Assembly: GCF_013822155.1 (NCBI RefSeq)
Contig: NZ_PNJW01000022.1
Span: 1 to 46,108 of the forward strand
Length of the DNA stretch: 46,108 bases
Direction: 5' to 3'
Source of the DNA: Flavobacterium sp.
GTDB lineage: Bacteria > Bacteroidota > Bacteroidia > Flavobacteriales > Flavobacteriaceae
How positions within the stretch are numbered: position 1 is the first letter of the stretch; the number at the start of each line of letters is the position of its first letter. Below the pieces are notes generated by a model. That model saw only the letters and a program-made list of their open reading frames with translations, made no database searches and was not told the DNA's origin. Below are positions 33,417 to 41,736 of the stretch, in pieces. The translations under genes and the position numbers were made by a program.

Positions 33417-35183
33417 TTAAATAGATTTAGTTTTTGAAGCTTTGAAAGTTTTAATTGAAGCTGTTTCTCCAGCATTACCTAATTGAGCGGTTATAGTAAT
33501 TTTCCATGCTGCTGAATAAGTCAATGACACATCTGAAAATGCTGAATTAGTTCCTATTGTGTCAGTGATTAGATTTGCTGTTGGTGAAACTGCATTTACT
33601 AAATCACCTGTTAAAAATTCTATGTTCAGCCTTTCAAAATTTACTCCTTGATTGTTACCGGTATAAGTGGCAATAAGAGCATCAGCAGTTGTACCGGTAG
33701 TTCCGAATCTAATTCTATATGTGACGTTTGCAATAGCTCCTGATTTTTTTCCTTTAATGCGAATTGCCATACCATCCCCTGGCACAAAAAATCCACCTAC
33801 AACATCATCAACGCTTACAACTGTTTCTAAAAGGTCACCGGTGTGACTTCCGAACGTCCCGTTTTGTTTTGATATAAAAAAGTTTTCAATTTTATTGATT
33901 GTTGAAGTAAAAAAATCTTGACGAATTGAACCATCGGTATTTGTGCCTAATGAGGCATACAATTTCATTATACCGGCTAGTACGTCTGTTGCTGAGGGAA
34001 CTGTTCCACTAGAACCAGGTTTAGGTGTTAAAATAAATTCTGTAGTAGAAATTCTTTTCAATCTATAAAGAACATTTGACTCTAATTCTATAGTTGTATT
34101 TGCACCATTTACAGTAAACGTAGGTGATGCTATGAAACCAGTTCCTTGTTTTAATATTACTTGAAATTCTAATTGTGAAGTAACAAATGAAGCCGGTAAC
34201 GTTAGTGTTTTTGCACCAGTTCCTGTTAACACTATCAGCCTAGAGGTATCAATATCAAAAAAATCTCTATTATTTGTTACATTTGTCACTGACCTAATTA
34301 TCTCAACCATACCACTTACTCTTGGTAATGTCAATGAGCCATTATTTTGGTCATTTGCAGTGATTGAAATAGATATGCCATTCCCAAAATAAACTGACAA
34401 TCTTTTATCTGTTAGAAATAAATTACCGGTACCATTTTCCCATGCTAATATGTCTGCTGGTTGTATTGAAAGTTTTAAGTAATTAAAAATAGAAAGCAAA
34501 GATTTTTTAACCTTGTAATGTTGAGAACCTTGCTTTACTAGCATCAACGAATTATCTAATGGTACAGAATTTAATTCGTCAAGAGTATCCAAATCGAAAG
34601 GAAATTCAGGACCGATAGTATTAATTATATCCGCTCCAAAAATTATATATTCTCTTAGTCTAAGTGTACCAGGCAGTAAAATAGGTTCTTCAACTATCAC
34701 ATCGCTTTCTTCACCAACTTGAAGTAATATTTCAGAAGAATCATTTAGATAAATAAGATGCCTTCTGTACATGTTATCAGAGGCCAAAGGAAGCTCAATC
34801 AATACATCACCATCATTAGCATTTAATACTTGATTTATATACCAAGTAAACCCAACACCGTAGGTAACTTCATTTGCATCCAAAACTTCAGTTCCTAAAC
34901 TTACTATTCTATCCAACTCTTGGATTGAACCACCAACACTTCCTAATGTATTTCGTGAATAAAGTACCGGTAACAATGCGTTTTGAAGTTCATTTACAGT
35001 AGCATAAACTACTCCATTTACTGAAAAATTACTTACTTCACTAAATTCACATAAAATAAGTTTGCTATCATAACAATTCACTATTCTCAAATAGTTATTT
35101 ATAACATGAGGCATGAAGTTCTTGAAATATGGAACTCCATTTAGGCTGAATTTTTGTGAATTTATGTTGACAATTATATTCAT
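33417..35183 (-). CDS. Tail-fibre-like structural protein, possible receptor-binding protein
   Basis: A 588-residue protein that is beta-rich with few charged residues in its second half. It shows fibre-like features: LPASFVTSQLEFQVILKQGT, SATDVLAGIMKLYASLGTNT and a C-terminal compact beta domain rich in Thr/Gly/Ala. The DVLAGIMKLYxSxGTNTDGS segment is typical of short collar stretches in Bacteroidota phage fibre proteins. It starts in a TAATG overlap with the connector gene, so translation is coupled. It sits between the head genes and the lysis cassette. The host-range role is inferred from position and composition. Confidence 0.65.
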   Translation of the reverse strand: MNIIVNINSQKFSLNGVPYFKNFMPHVINNYLRIVNCYDSKLILCEFSEVSNFSVNGVVYATVNELQNALLPVLYSRNTLGSVGGSIQELDRIVSLGTEVLDANEVTYGVGFTWYINQVLNANDGDVLIELPLASDNMYRRHLIYLNDSSEILLQVGEESDVIVEEPILLPGTLRLREYIIFGADIINTIGPEFPFDLDTLDELNSVPLDNSLMLVKQGSQHYKVKKSLLSIFNYLKLSIQPADILAWENGTGNLFLTDKRLSVYFGNGISISITANDQNNGSLTLPRVSGMVEIIRSVTNVTNNRDFFDIDTSRLIVLTGTGAKTLTLPASFVTSQLEFQVILKQGTGFIASPTFTVNGANTTIELESNVLYRLKRISTTEFILTPKPGSSGTVPSATDVLAGIMKLYASLGTNTDGSIRQDFFTSTINKIENFFISKQNGTFGSHTGDLLETVVSVDDVVGGFFVPGDGMAIRIKGKKSGAIANVTYRIRFGTTGTTADALIATYTGNNQGVNFERLNIEFLTGDLVNAVSPTANLITDTIGTNSAFSDVSLTYSAAWKITITAQLGNAGETASIKTFKASKTKSI

Positions 35184-35701
35184 TATTGAATTACTTTAGT
35201 TGAAAAGCCTCCTGTTGATGAGCTTCCACATTTATTTTGGCAATTATATTTTGGAAAGAGTTCAATATTTCTTTCAATATACTTTACAACATCTTCCATT
35301 AGCTTATTAGCTTGAGACTTCTTTTGATAATATGTATTACGTCTCTCTTCAAGTGGAACCGGTTGTGAGTTAGGAGTCGTTTTGAATTGCATACCAAAAG
35401 AAGTTGATACAGCTGGTGATTCTAATTGAAATCGGGCATAAGAAAAGAATGCTAATACTCCAGCTAATCCTTTGAACGAATAAGTATTTTCATTGTATTC
35501 ATATTCTCCACCGGTAATAAGCTTTGCATAGTTTTCTTGTGTTTTATTTTTAAGCAGATCATGATAGAATTCTTCACATACCAATTCTTTCAAATCAAAA
35601 TCCTGAGCTTGTTCAATAAACTTTTCATATTCAGTATCTGATACTCCAACGGCAATTTGAAGAAATGCCATTGCTTGAGCTTTAGTAATTAACAGTATCA
35701 T
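35183..35701 (-). CDS. Head-tail connector-like protein (DUF6712-like)
   Basis: A 172-residue, mostly helical protein beginning with LITKAQAMAFLQIAVGVSDT, then EYEKFIEQAQDFDLKELVCE. This resembles the small head-completion or adaptor proteins that follow portal genes in Bacteroidota phages. It overlaps the portal gene by 4 bp and the fibre-like gene by TAATG. A C-terminal Cys pair (NCQNKCG) is present. The exact family is a recollection, not verified. Confidence 0.6.
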   Translation of the reverse strand: MILLITKAQAMAFLQIAVGVSDTEYEKFIEQAQDFDLKELVCEEFYHDLLKNKTQENYAKLITGGEYEYNENTYSFKGLAGVLAFFSYARFQLESPAVSTSFGMQFKTTPNSQPVPLEERRNTYYQKKSQANKLMEDVVKYIERNIELFPKYNCQNKCGSSSTGGFSTKVIQ

Positions 35702-37125
35702 TTTTTATCTGGATTAGTTGGTTCTAAAATTACAGGCTCTCCAATCATTCGTTTGGCCACTTCATTTGAGTAACCATAAATATTCTCAAGCATGGCCACA
35801 GCTGAATCAAAAGTTGTCGTTTTATTAGAAACTGATAATTGAATAGCCAATATGGTAGTTACTCCACCAACGGAACCTCTCAAGGTTGCCTGTGCTACTC
35901 TTATTTCCTTTTGAGCTAGTTGTTCATCATTTAATGGTTGAGGAGCTTGTGAGTTTTTTGTAATGTCTACTCCTTGTTCGTAGTTAACAGTACCATCTTC
36001 TAATAATGAATATTGTTTAATAGTCCAGTTCCCTGAAGGGTTGATATTATCCTTGTGATTTTTGAATAATTCCGCAAAAAATAATTCAATTTTCTCCTGA
36101 TCTCTTGAAATGATTGAGTTGTAAATTGATTGAGCTTTAGTTAAATCTTCTCCCGAAGTATTACCAAGTTTTCCGGCCACAAAATCAATCAACTGAGGAG
36201 GAATATTATATACTTTTCTAATGTAGTTTGAAGATGATGTCTCAAAGTGAGCATACTTTTCACTACGAACTTCATTTTTTAAAGTATCAAATTTGAAGTT
36301 TCCGGTTTTATCTCTTTCATCGTCAAAATCATCTTCTACAACTAGCTTAGATGAAGTATTCTCAAACCCTGACATCTTTTCAAGATTTTTATAGAAGTCT
36401 ACTTTATCTTCATTTTTAGGAAACTGACGATGCCTAATAATTGTAATGTCCTCAAAACTTCTTCTTGCGGTACCATTGTAGAATAAACCTAATTGATTTT
36501 CAGTATCTGCGAACGTATAAGCAGTTTCAATCTTAGATTTAGGATAATCATACTTATCATTTAGTTTAAAGAAGAAAATTTGTCCTTTGTAATTATTCCA
36601 TCCACCTGCAGCATCAACTTGCGTTTGAATTACTTCTGGTCTTGGGTTATATACATCATATACTTCAACTTGGTCTTTCTTTAAATCTTTACCCCAACCT
36701 TTACGGGAAAGAAGAATTTTACCATTATAATCCTTACTGTCTTTTTCTCCTAGCTTACAAAGAGAATAGGGGATAACATTAAAGCTATCCTTTTCATAAT
36801 TGAAGTTATATCCAACATGTACCCATACTCCTTGATGTCTTGACAAAGGCTCACATACATCGAATAGTAAATTATTTGGAGAATAGGGAAGAATGCCATC
36901 TGAAATATTCACTTTTGAGAGATCAACTTCAAAACCGGCTCCACCAAGAAAACGCTCATTTATCCAAGCACATTGTAAAGCAGTCGGAGAACTGTCAATT
37001 AGGTTTTCAACAACAACGGGTTTGAGGTTATCTTCACCATCGAAGATAACCCCAAATTTTTTGTTGTAAATTCTCTTTGTCTCCTCTTTGTATCTTTCGA
37101 TAATTTTGGACTGCATGTTTGCCAT
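35698..37125 (-). CDS. Phage portal protein
   Basis: A 475-residue protein with the layout of HK97-type portals: an N-terminal wing, a stem region, and the characteristic VYNIPPQLIDFVAGKLGNTS followed by EDLTKAQSIYNSIISRDQEK and IELFFAELFKNH. It forms the dodecameric channel at one capsid vertex. It lies 12 bp downstream of the coiled-coil gene. The unusual point is that it is downstream of the major capsid gene rather than upstream. Start M1 or M4 cannot be separated. Confidence 0.75.
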   Translation of the reverse strand: MANMQSKIIERYKEETKRIYNKKFGVIFDGEDNLKPVVVENLIDSSPTALQCAWINERFLGGAGFEVDLSKVNISDGILPYSPNNLLFDVCEPLSRHQGVWVHVGYNFNYEKDSFNVIPYSLCKLGEKDSKDYNGKILLSRKGWGKDLKKDQVEVYDVYNPRPEVIQTQVDAAGGWNNYKGQIFFFKLNDKYDYPKSKIETAYTFADTENQLGLFYNGTARRSFEDITIIRHRQFPKNEDKVDFYKNLEKMSGFENTSSKLVVEDDFDDERDKTGNFKFDTLKNEVRSEKYAHFETSSSNYIRKVYNIPPQLIDFVAGKLGNTSGEDLTKAQSIYNSIISRDQEKIELFFAELFKNHKDNINPSGNWTIKQYSLLEDGTVNYEQGVDITKNSQAPQPLNDEQLAQKEIRVAQATLRGSVGGVTTILAIQLSVSNKTTTFDSAVAMLENIYGYSNEVAKRMIGEPVILEPTNPDKK

Positions 37126-37137
37126 GGGAATAAATCT

Positions 37138-37968
37138 TTATTCTTCGATTTGTAATTTCAATTCCTCAATGTTTTTTTCAGCTTGAGTAATAGCTTCTTG
37201 ACTTCCTTCATTAGCTTTCAAGTCTTCCAGGTCTTGTTCTGCTTTTTCCAAATCGAATTGAAGTTCTTCCAAAGTTTTTTCACCTGAATCAGTATCAGGT
37301 TTAAAACCTTTTCTATCATCTTGGCCAGTTTCAACATCTTTAGCTTCAACCAAAGATTTTGCTAATTGGAAAACTTCTTTTTGTTCTTCTTCCTTAAGTT
37401 CATTTACGAACTTTTGTAAACCGGTTACAGTTTTAGCTCTGGTTTTAATTTTGGCAGTATCAAGAACTTTTTCAGTTTCTTCAAATGTCAATGAATAGTC
37501 ACCGATTTTTACTAGTTCGGATTTAGCATCCTCTTTTTTATCATCTTCCAATGCTGCTGCAATTAATTCATCCACATTAGTTGGAAGCTTTGCAAAAAGA
37601 ACTTTTCTTTTTGGATTTTTGGCCAATAGCTCAATAGCAATTTCATCTGTTAAGTTTGCATTGCTATATGAAATTGAAGTACCAGGAACCGGAATAATTA
37701 CTTGGTGATTCAATTTGAAATTTTGTTTTTTTATTTCTAAATTTTTCATCTTGATTTCTTTTAAATTTTTAATATTTTTTATGTAACCGCTTATTTTATA
37801 TGGGCAGTTAGAACATACCTCTCCAAATATTTTGTAGTGAAGTGAGAAAACATATTTTAAAAAAGGGACACCATTATCTTTTCCGCTCACGATGGTATGA
37901 TAATCTGTGTCCCAAATTTTATGTAGTTCTTCTTTTTCTTGAGTATTAAGGGATGACAGGTGCAACAT
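37138..37968 (-). CDS. Hypothetical structural-region protein with Cys-pair N-terminus and coiled-coil C-terminus
   Basis: A 276-residue protein that I do not recognise as a whole. Residues 1-73 contain FLKYVFSLHYKIFGEVCSNC then PYKISGYIKN, like small separate proteins in other Bacteroidota phages. Residues 74-276 begin with an ATG (37749) and read MKNLEIKKQNFKLNHQVIIP, then an acidic stretch and a C-terminal coiled coil (TLEELQFDLEKAEQDLEDLK). It may be a fusion of two phage genes, or the second half may be translated separately. It overlaps the upstream gene by 23 bp. Confidence 0.55.
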   Translation of the reverse strand: MLHLSSLNTQEKEELHKIWDTDYHTIVSGKDNGVPFLKYVFSLHYKIFGEVCSNCPYKISGYIKNIKNLKEIKMKNLEIKKQNFKLNHQVIIPVPGTSISYSNANLTDEIAIELLAKNPKRKVLFAKLPTNVDELIAAALEDDKKEDAKSELVKIGDYSLTFEETEKVLDTAKIKTRAKTVTGLQKFVNELKEEEQKEVFQLAKSLVEAKDVETGQDDRKGFKPDTDSGEKTLEELQFDLEKAEQDLEDLKANEGSQEAITQAEKNIEELKLQIEE

Positions 37969-38542
37969 ATACGTTATCGTCTAACCATGCTTCAATATCA
38001 ACAATACCACCGGCTGGATTCCAAATTTTCAATCTGGTAGCTTCTTCCTCTCCTTCTTTAGTTGCACAAATAATTTTACTTGTACCAGAATTTTCAGCAG
38101 AGCTAAAATCGTCGTTTGTAATTACCATTCCAGATTCTAGGCCAGCAATTCTATATTGAATTTCACCATTAATTCCTTTATCAATCATTTTATTGATTGT
38201 GAACACACGAGCTCCATCAGCTAACTCTTGAATTCTTTCAGCCTCATTTTCCCCAATGTAAATTGGAACATATTCATCAGTATGAATGTACCCGTTGCTA
38301 AAATCACCAACAGCCAAAGCACTTTTAGCGATGTGTGATTTATCGTTTCCTGCAGCTTTGAAGATTTTCTTACCAGCCTTAAGAACTAAAACTGATACTT
38401 TTGTATTTCTGTTAGCCATTTGAGTAGCTACAGAGTCAATATCTTTCCAGTTACCGTACCATTTTTCAGCTACACCTTGTTTAGGTCTGTATCCACATTT
38501 TTCAGTGAATTCACCAGCCATTTCTGTATTACAATCTGCCAT
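37946..38542 (-). CDS. Hypothetical phage structural protein after the capsid gene
   Basis: A 198-residue soluble protein with no signal peptide or TM segments; I do not recognise the family. It has a polar N-terminus (MADCNTEMAGEFTEKCGYRP) with two Cys, a mixed alpha/beta core (KVSVLVLKAGKKIF, EYVPIYIGENEAERIQELAD) and a beta-rich C-terminal half. The position just after the major capsid gene suggests a head decoration, head-completion or tail-tube role. A hairpin in the gap upstream probably lowers its expression relative to the capsid protein. Confidence 0.6.
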   Translation of the reverse strand: MADCNTEMAGEFTEKCGYRPKQGVAEKWYGNWKDIDSVATQMANRNTKVSVLVLKAGKKIFKAAGNDKSHIAKSALAVGDFSNGYIHTDEYVPIYIGENEAERIQELADGARVFTINKMIDKGINGEIQYRIAGLESGMVITNDDFSSAENSGTSKIICATKEGEEEATRLKIWNPAGGIVDIEAWLDDNVYVAPVIP

Positions 38543-38557
38543 TTGTTTTAAGTGTTA

Positions 38558-38581
38558 AAAGGGAGCTTTGAGACTCCCTTT
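38558..38581 (-). terminator. Hairpin after the major capsid gene (partial terminator)
   Basis: On the minus strand AAAGGGAG (38581-38574) and CTCCCTTT (38565-38558) pair perfectly around an 8-nt loop and are followed by one more T (CTCCCTTTT in all). It lies 13 bp after the capsid stop. The short U tract suggests attenuation rather than full stop. Confidence 0.6.
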
Positions 38582-38594
38582 GATTAAACAATTA

Positions 38595-39662
38595 TTATAG
38601 TGCGGCTTTCATCGCATAAGGGTTAGTCATCTTAAAGTCTAACATGAAGTTAGCTTTAATCCAGAAAGTTTCCTCTTTACCACCCACATACTCTAGTGTA
38701 ATATCAGTCAATGATGCTTCATCATCAACACCTACTTGTAAATACTCTTTACGAGTTAATAAAGCAAAGTGAGGTAAGTGGATTGTATCTGCTGGAGCTA
38801 CTCCAGTTACGAAATCAGCTTTTTTCCAACGATCATAATGAACCACCGGAACAAGTTTCTCTCCATCAACATTGGCATCTTTAACTCCTTTTTGAGTTAA
38901 GTCTACGTTTGATTGTAAACCATAACCATTGTTTCTTTTAATCCATTTTGTGTAATTCTTGAACAATCTATTTGATGTTAAGAATAAATCAGCATCGAAG
39001 TCATACACATCATCTGTGATTGATTCGTAAAGATTCACAGCGTAATCAGCATCTAAAGCTAATTGTACTGATTGAGCACCTGTATTTTTTGATAATTCCA
39101 CAAAAGCTTCAGCAAATTCCGGAAGGGTTTTCAAATACGCTAACGTTGGAATTAATCCTTTGTCAATTGTATTGTAGAATTGAACCTTTGTTACCTCATC
39201 AGTTAAGATATTTTGTGCCGCGATGTCTTTATCTGCCATCAAAACGATACGTTGTAAATCCAAAGCAATTGCTTTGGAAACTAAGTATTGAATAAATACA
39301 CCAAGTTCAGTTCCTGTAAGGTCTTTTCTTGCATATCCGTTTTTCAATCCCCATTGAACGAAAGATGTTTCAAAATCTTTATAGCAATATTGGATTTTAA
39401 CTTCTTGCAAAGTTGGATTCCAAAATTGAGAGAATGCTGGGAAAGTTGGTGAAATACCATCTCCACCACAACCGGCTGATTTTTTTGTGATATATTCAAA
39501 ACCACGCATTGCAGCAACTTGTTGTCCACCTTTAATACCGGGTACAATGGTGAACATGTTTTCAGTTGGCTGGTAAAAGGTATCATTCATTACGACTTCT
39601 CGTAAATCTTCGATGTATCTTTTGTCATCAGCCAAATTCTTGAAATTTTCAATAATTTCCAT
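38595..39662 (-). CDS. Phage major capsid protein
   Basis: A 355-residue protein with no signal or TM. The position after the protease/scaffold gene, the size and a capsid-like core (QYCYKDFETSFVQWGLKNGY, VSKAIALDLQRIVLMADKDI, DADLFLTSNRLFKNYTKW, HFALLTRKEYLQVG) support a major capsid protein of the HK97 fold used by tailed phages. The scaffold sequence lies just upstream, and a hairpin follows the gene, as is common after highly expressed capsid genes. The family assignment rests on context and general pattern. Confidence 0.78.
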   Translation of the reverse strand: MEIIENFKNLADDKRYIEDLREVVMNDTFYQPTENMFTIVPGIKGGQQVAAMRGFEYITKKSAGCGGDGISPTFPAFSQFWNPTLQEVKIQYCYKDFETSFVQWGLKNGYARKDLTGTELGVFIQYLVSKAIALDLQRIVLMADKDIAAQNILTDEVTKVQFYNTIDKGLIPTLAYLKTLPEFAEAFVELSKNTGAQSVQLALDADYAVNLYESITDDVYDFDADLFLTSNRLFKNYTKWIKRNNGYGLQSNVDLTQKGVKDANVDGEKLVPVVHYDRWKKADFVTGVAPADTIHLPHFALLTRKEYLQVGVDDEASLTDITLEYVGGKEETFWIKANFMLDFKMTNPYAMKAAL

Positions 39663-39688
39663 ATGATAAGTAGATTAAAATTTATTTG

Positions 39689-40213
39689 TTATTTTTTTTC
39701 TCTGATTTCTTTTGCTTTCTCAGGGTCATAAGTTTTCGCTTTAGCACCTTGTCCACTACCTTGCTCTGCGGAAGGTTTTTCAAATTTCTTTGAACCAATT
39801 TCTTTTCCAAGACGTTTCATTTCTTTTGATACTACGTCAAAAGCTTCTTCATTATCCTTTTGAGATTTCTCAATAGTTTTCTTGAATGATTGGAATTGTT
39901 TGGTTAAATTGTTTACCGAGTTCATAACTTCTTTCATAGAAGTTTCATCTGCAGGTTCATCAACTGGTTCTGCTTCTTTTATTTCGGTAATTTTACCACC
40001 TACAGTCACTATGGAACCGCCATCAGGTAGTAAATGATCTGCATCAGGAACAGGAGTTCCTTCACTGGTAACAACAGCGTCTCCAACTTGTGGTTGTTCT
40101 GCTTCTGTCACAACAGTAACAATAGAGCCATCCGCTAGGGTAACATCTATATCAAATGTTTCATCATCTCTTTTAGAGCTGAATTGTTTTTTTAGTTTTT
40201 CTAAAAATGACAT
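39689..40213 (-). CDS. Possible nested scaffold protein (internal start)
   Basis: The in-frame ATG at 40213 (MSFLEKLKKQFSSKRDDE) is preceded by a very AT-rich stretch, favourable for initiation in Bacteroidota. It would give 174 residues covering only the acidic linker and the coiled-coil scaffold part, without the protease. The lambda C/Nu3 arrangement is the model. The start is not proven. Confidence 0.35.
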   Translation of the reverse strand: MSFLEKLKKQFSSKRDDETFDIDVTLADGSIVTVVTEAEQPQVGDAVVTSEGTPVPDADHLLPDGGSIVTVGGKITEIKEAEPVDEPADETSMKEVMNSVNNLTKQFQSFKKTIEKSQKDNEEAFDVVSKEMKRLGKEIGSKKFEKPSAEQGSGQGAKAKTYDPEKAKEIREKK

Positions 40214-40891
40214 ATTAAAATTAATTAAGGATTTACGATTTGAATAGTTTGCATATCGATTAAAGAAGTCTTCGATAATTGCCGGTTGCTTTGAAATAGT
40301 TTCAAATATTTGAGGATTATCATCTAGGAATTGAGTTACTATAATTCCTAAATCATTTGGATTTGCGGAGAAAAGAGAATCGGTCGCTGCTGGATCATCT
40401 ACTAGGTCTACCGCTTTGAAAGTTCCCAAAGAGTGAAGGTTTTTAACCTTTCCATCAATAGGCTTTTGGTAAATATCTGAGAAGATATGTATTGAGTTAC
40501 CGAACATATCAGGATTGCTCTCGGCCATATCCATGATGTAATCAAACATGGTGATACCTTTCCCATCAACTTGGGTTTTTTTTGCAATTGGGTCAAGAGT
40601 TAAGTCAGCATAAACGTTTTTATTTTCTATTCTGAAGTTCTTGTAACGTCCAATATAAGTTCCGAATGAAGTGGCACACATGTTTGGGTGGCCAAATCGT
40701 GATTTTATTCCCTTTTCAGATTCATTGCCTTGTTTAACTAAGTCATTAAGGAATAATTCATCGAAGTATGAATCATTTTTGTTTTCTCCAAAATTGGCAA
40801 TACAAGTATTTTTTACAAGACCATTTTCTCTATCAATATTAATATTGGTAGATTCAAAATTCGGTAGTGATTTGAAATAAGCTACTTTCAT
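39689..40891 (-). CDS. Prohead protease with C-terminal scaffold domain
   Basis: A protein of about 400 residues from ATG 40891. A longer frame to 40939 would translate the palindromic leader and is unlikely. The N-terminal protease part has the histidine in RFGHPNMCATSFGTYIGRYK and the serine in DMFGNSIHIFSD, and ends with FKAVDLVDDPAATDSLF, a segment typical of phage capsid-maturation serine proteases. The C-terminal part is acidic, then helical and Gln/Lys-rich (NNLTKQFQSFKKTIEKSQKD), like scaffold proteins. An in-frame ATG at 40213 opens this part alone, so a nested scaffold product is possible, as with lambda C/Nu3. Confidence 0.75.
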   Translation of the reverse strand: MKVAYFKSLPNFESTNINIDRENGLVKNTCIANFGENKNDSYFDELFLNDLVKQGNESEKGIKSRFGHPNMCATSFGTYIGRYKNFRIENKNVYADLTLDPIAKKTQVDGKGITMFDYIMDMAESNPDMFGNSIHIFSDIYQKPIDGKVKNLHSLGTFKAVDLVDDPAATDSLFSANPNDLGIIVTQFLDDNPQIFETISKQPAIIEDFFNRYANYSNRKSLINFNMSFLEKLKKQFSSKRDDETFDIDVTLADGSIVTVVTEAEQPQVGDAVVTSEGTPVPDADHLLPDGGSIVTVGGKITEIKEAEPVDEPADETSMKEVMNSVNNLTKQFQSFKKTIEKSQKDNEEAFDVVSKEMKRLGKEIGSKKFEKPSAEQGSGQGAKAKTYDPEKAKEIREKK

Positions 40892-40893
40892 TA

Positions 40894-40921
40894 AGTAATA
40901 TATTATATTACTACAAATGTA
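40894..40921 (-). promoter_or_regulatory. Head-gene promoter candidate with 9-bp palindrome
   Basis: On the minus strand TACATTTG (40921-40914) matches the -7 consensus; TTTG (40940-40937) lies 15 bp upstream, slightly close for a -33. Just downstream is a perfect inverted repeat AGTAATATA / TATATTACT around one base (40894-40912), at the presumed transcription start and 3 bp before the protease start codon. It shares AGTAATATATT with the site at 41456-41474. Confidence 0.45.
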
Positions 40922-40979
40922 AATTAATCTTCTTTTCAAAATAGGTACCAGTAATTGACTAAATTATTATCTTTGTTAA

Positions 40980-41243
40980 ATGATAATTTTATTACTAATA
41001 GTAGTAGCCCTAACTGTAACCGCATGTTTCATGTGGTACAAGTTTTGTATTTACTTGGGTAATAATTTAGAGAGAAGAAAGAATCCTTACATTAAAGCTC
41101 AAAAGACTATTGATAAAAACAATAGGGATTACGAAAATTATTTAAAGTGGATGGATAAAAATTCGAATGGAGTTCCATTGAATAAGATGATGACAAAAGA
41201 AGAATATGTTGCAGAACAAAAAATTAAGTCATTAATCTCTTGA
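40980..41243 (+). CDS. Small single-TM protein on the opposite strand
   Basis: An 87-residue protein with one N-terminal TM helix (MIILLLIVVALTVTACFMWY) and a polar, basic cytosolic tail of about 60 residues. It is encoded against the structural operon, divergent from the protease gene and convergent with the HTH-like gene (20-bp overlap). TATCTTTG (40968-40975) is a good -7 match, but would give an almost leaderless mRNA. It could be a lysogenic-conversion protein. Family unknown. Confidence 0.5.
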   Translation: MIILLLIVVALTVTACFMWYKFCIYLGNNLERRKNPYIKAQKTIDKNNRDYENYLKWMDKNSNGVPLNKMMTKEEYVAEQKIKSLIS

Positions 41244-41445
41244 TTATTTTTTTTACACTACTAGCTGAAATACCTTCATCCTTAGCGATGAATTCATAAC
41301 AACAATACACACAAACACCTTTATCTCGTAAAGCAGTATATTCCTCAACTATTCTGATATTTCTTCTCCAAGAGGTATCGACAACTCCTAAGGTTTCGAG
41401 TTCCTTAATTTCTTTTTCAAGATGTTTGAGTTTTGTATATAACAT
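41224..41445 (-). CDS. Small helix-turn-helix-like protein
   Basis: About 73 residues from ATG 41445 (a TTG at 41451 is also in frame). The N-terminal half is a helical, Lys/Glu-rich segment (KLKHLEKEIKELETLGVV). The C-terminal YEFIAKDEGISASSVKKIIK, continuing RL, fits a helix-turn-helix with ISASSV as turn and recognition-helix start. There is a C-x-x-C-C cluster (CVYCC). It lies between the Cys-rich gene and the head genes, flanked by two related AT-rich palindromes. It may be a late-gene or autoregulator, but family identity is not recognised. Confidence 0.5.
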   Translation of the reverse strand: MLYTKLKHLEKEIKELETLGVVDTSWRRNIRIVEEYTALRDKGVCVYCCYEFIAKDEGISASSVKKIIKRLMT

Positions 41446-41448
41446 ACA

Positions 41449-41474
41449 CAAATATAGTAATATATTTTATTACC
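41449..41474 (-). promoter_or_regulatory. Promoter and palindrome upstream of the HTH-like gene
   Basis: On the minus strand TATATTTG (41456-41449) fits the -7 consensus 3 bp before the ATG at 41445. The site directly upstream, 41456-41474, has GTAATA / TATTAC arms and shares AGTAATATATT with the 40894-40912 palindrome. No -33 element was found. Confidence 0.4.
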
Positions 41475-41736
41475 ATTTGTCTTTTATGCATTTGTAATCT
41501 TTACTTCGAACCGCTGTAGAAAGTGGACAACCACAACCTCCCTTTTCTTTTGAGCAATACATGCCCTGAATTTTACTTATAGAATAATCCGGAAGAATTG
41601 CAGTGTGAAGTCCATAAGTAGCAGCTGGGCATTCGGCACAAATGGCAGCTCTTTTTTTTGCAATAGACAAAACTACCTCGTCATCTGGCATGAGGTAGTT
41701 TGTCCATCCATTTATGATATTCTTTACTTTGCTCAT
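41470..41736 (-). CDS. Small Cys-rich, probably zinc-binding phage protein
   Basis: An 88-residue protein with a helical N-terminus (GWTNYLMPDDEVVLSIAKKR) and then six cysteines in the order C-x2-C, C, C-x-C, C (AICAECPAA, MYCSKEKGGCGCPLS, YKCIKDKW). The CGCPL...KC...KW ending recurs in small zinc-ribbon-like proteins of many tailed phages. Its role is unknown. Its start overlaps the tape measure stop by one base (TAATG), so the two are translationally coupled. Confidence 0.65.
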   Translation of the reverse strand: MSKVKNIINGWTNYLMPDDEVVLSIAKKRAAICAECPAATYGLHTAILPDYSISKIQGMYCSKEKGGCGCPLSTAVRSKDYKCIKDKW

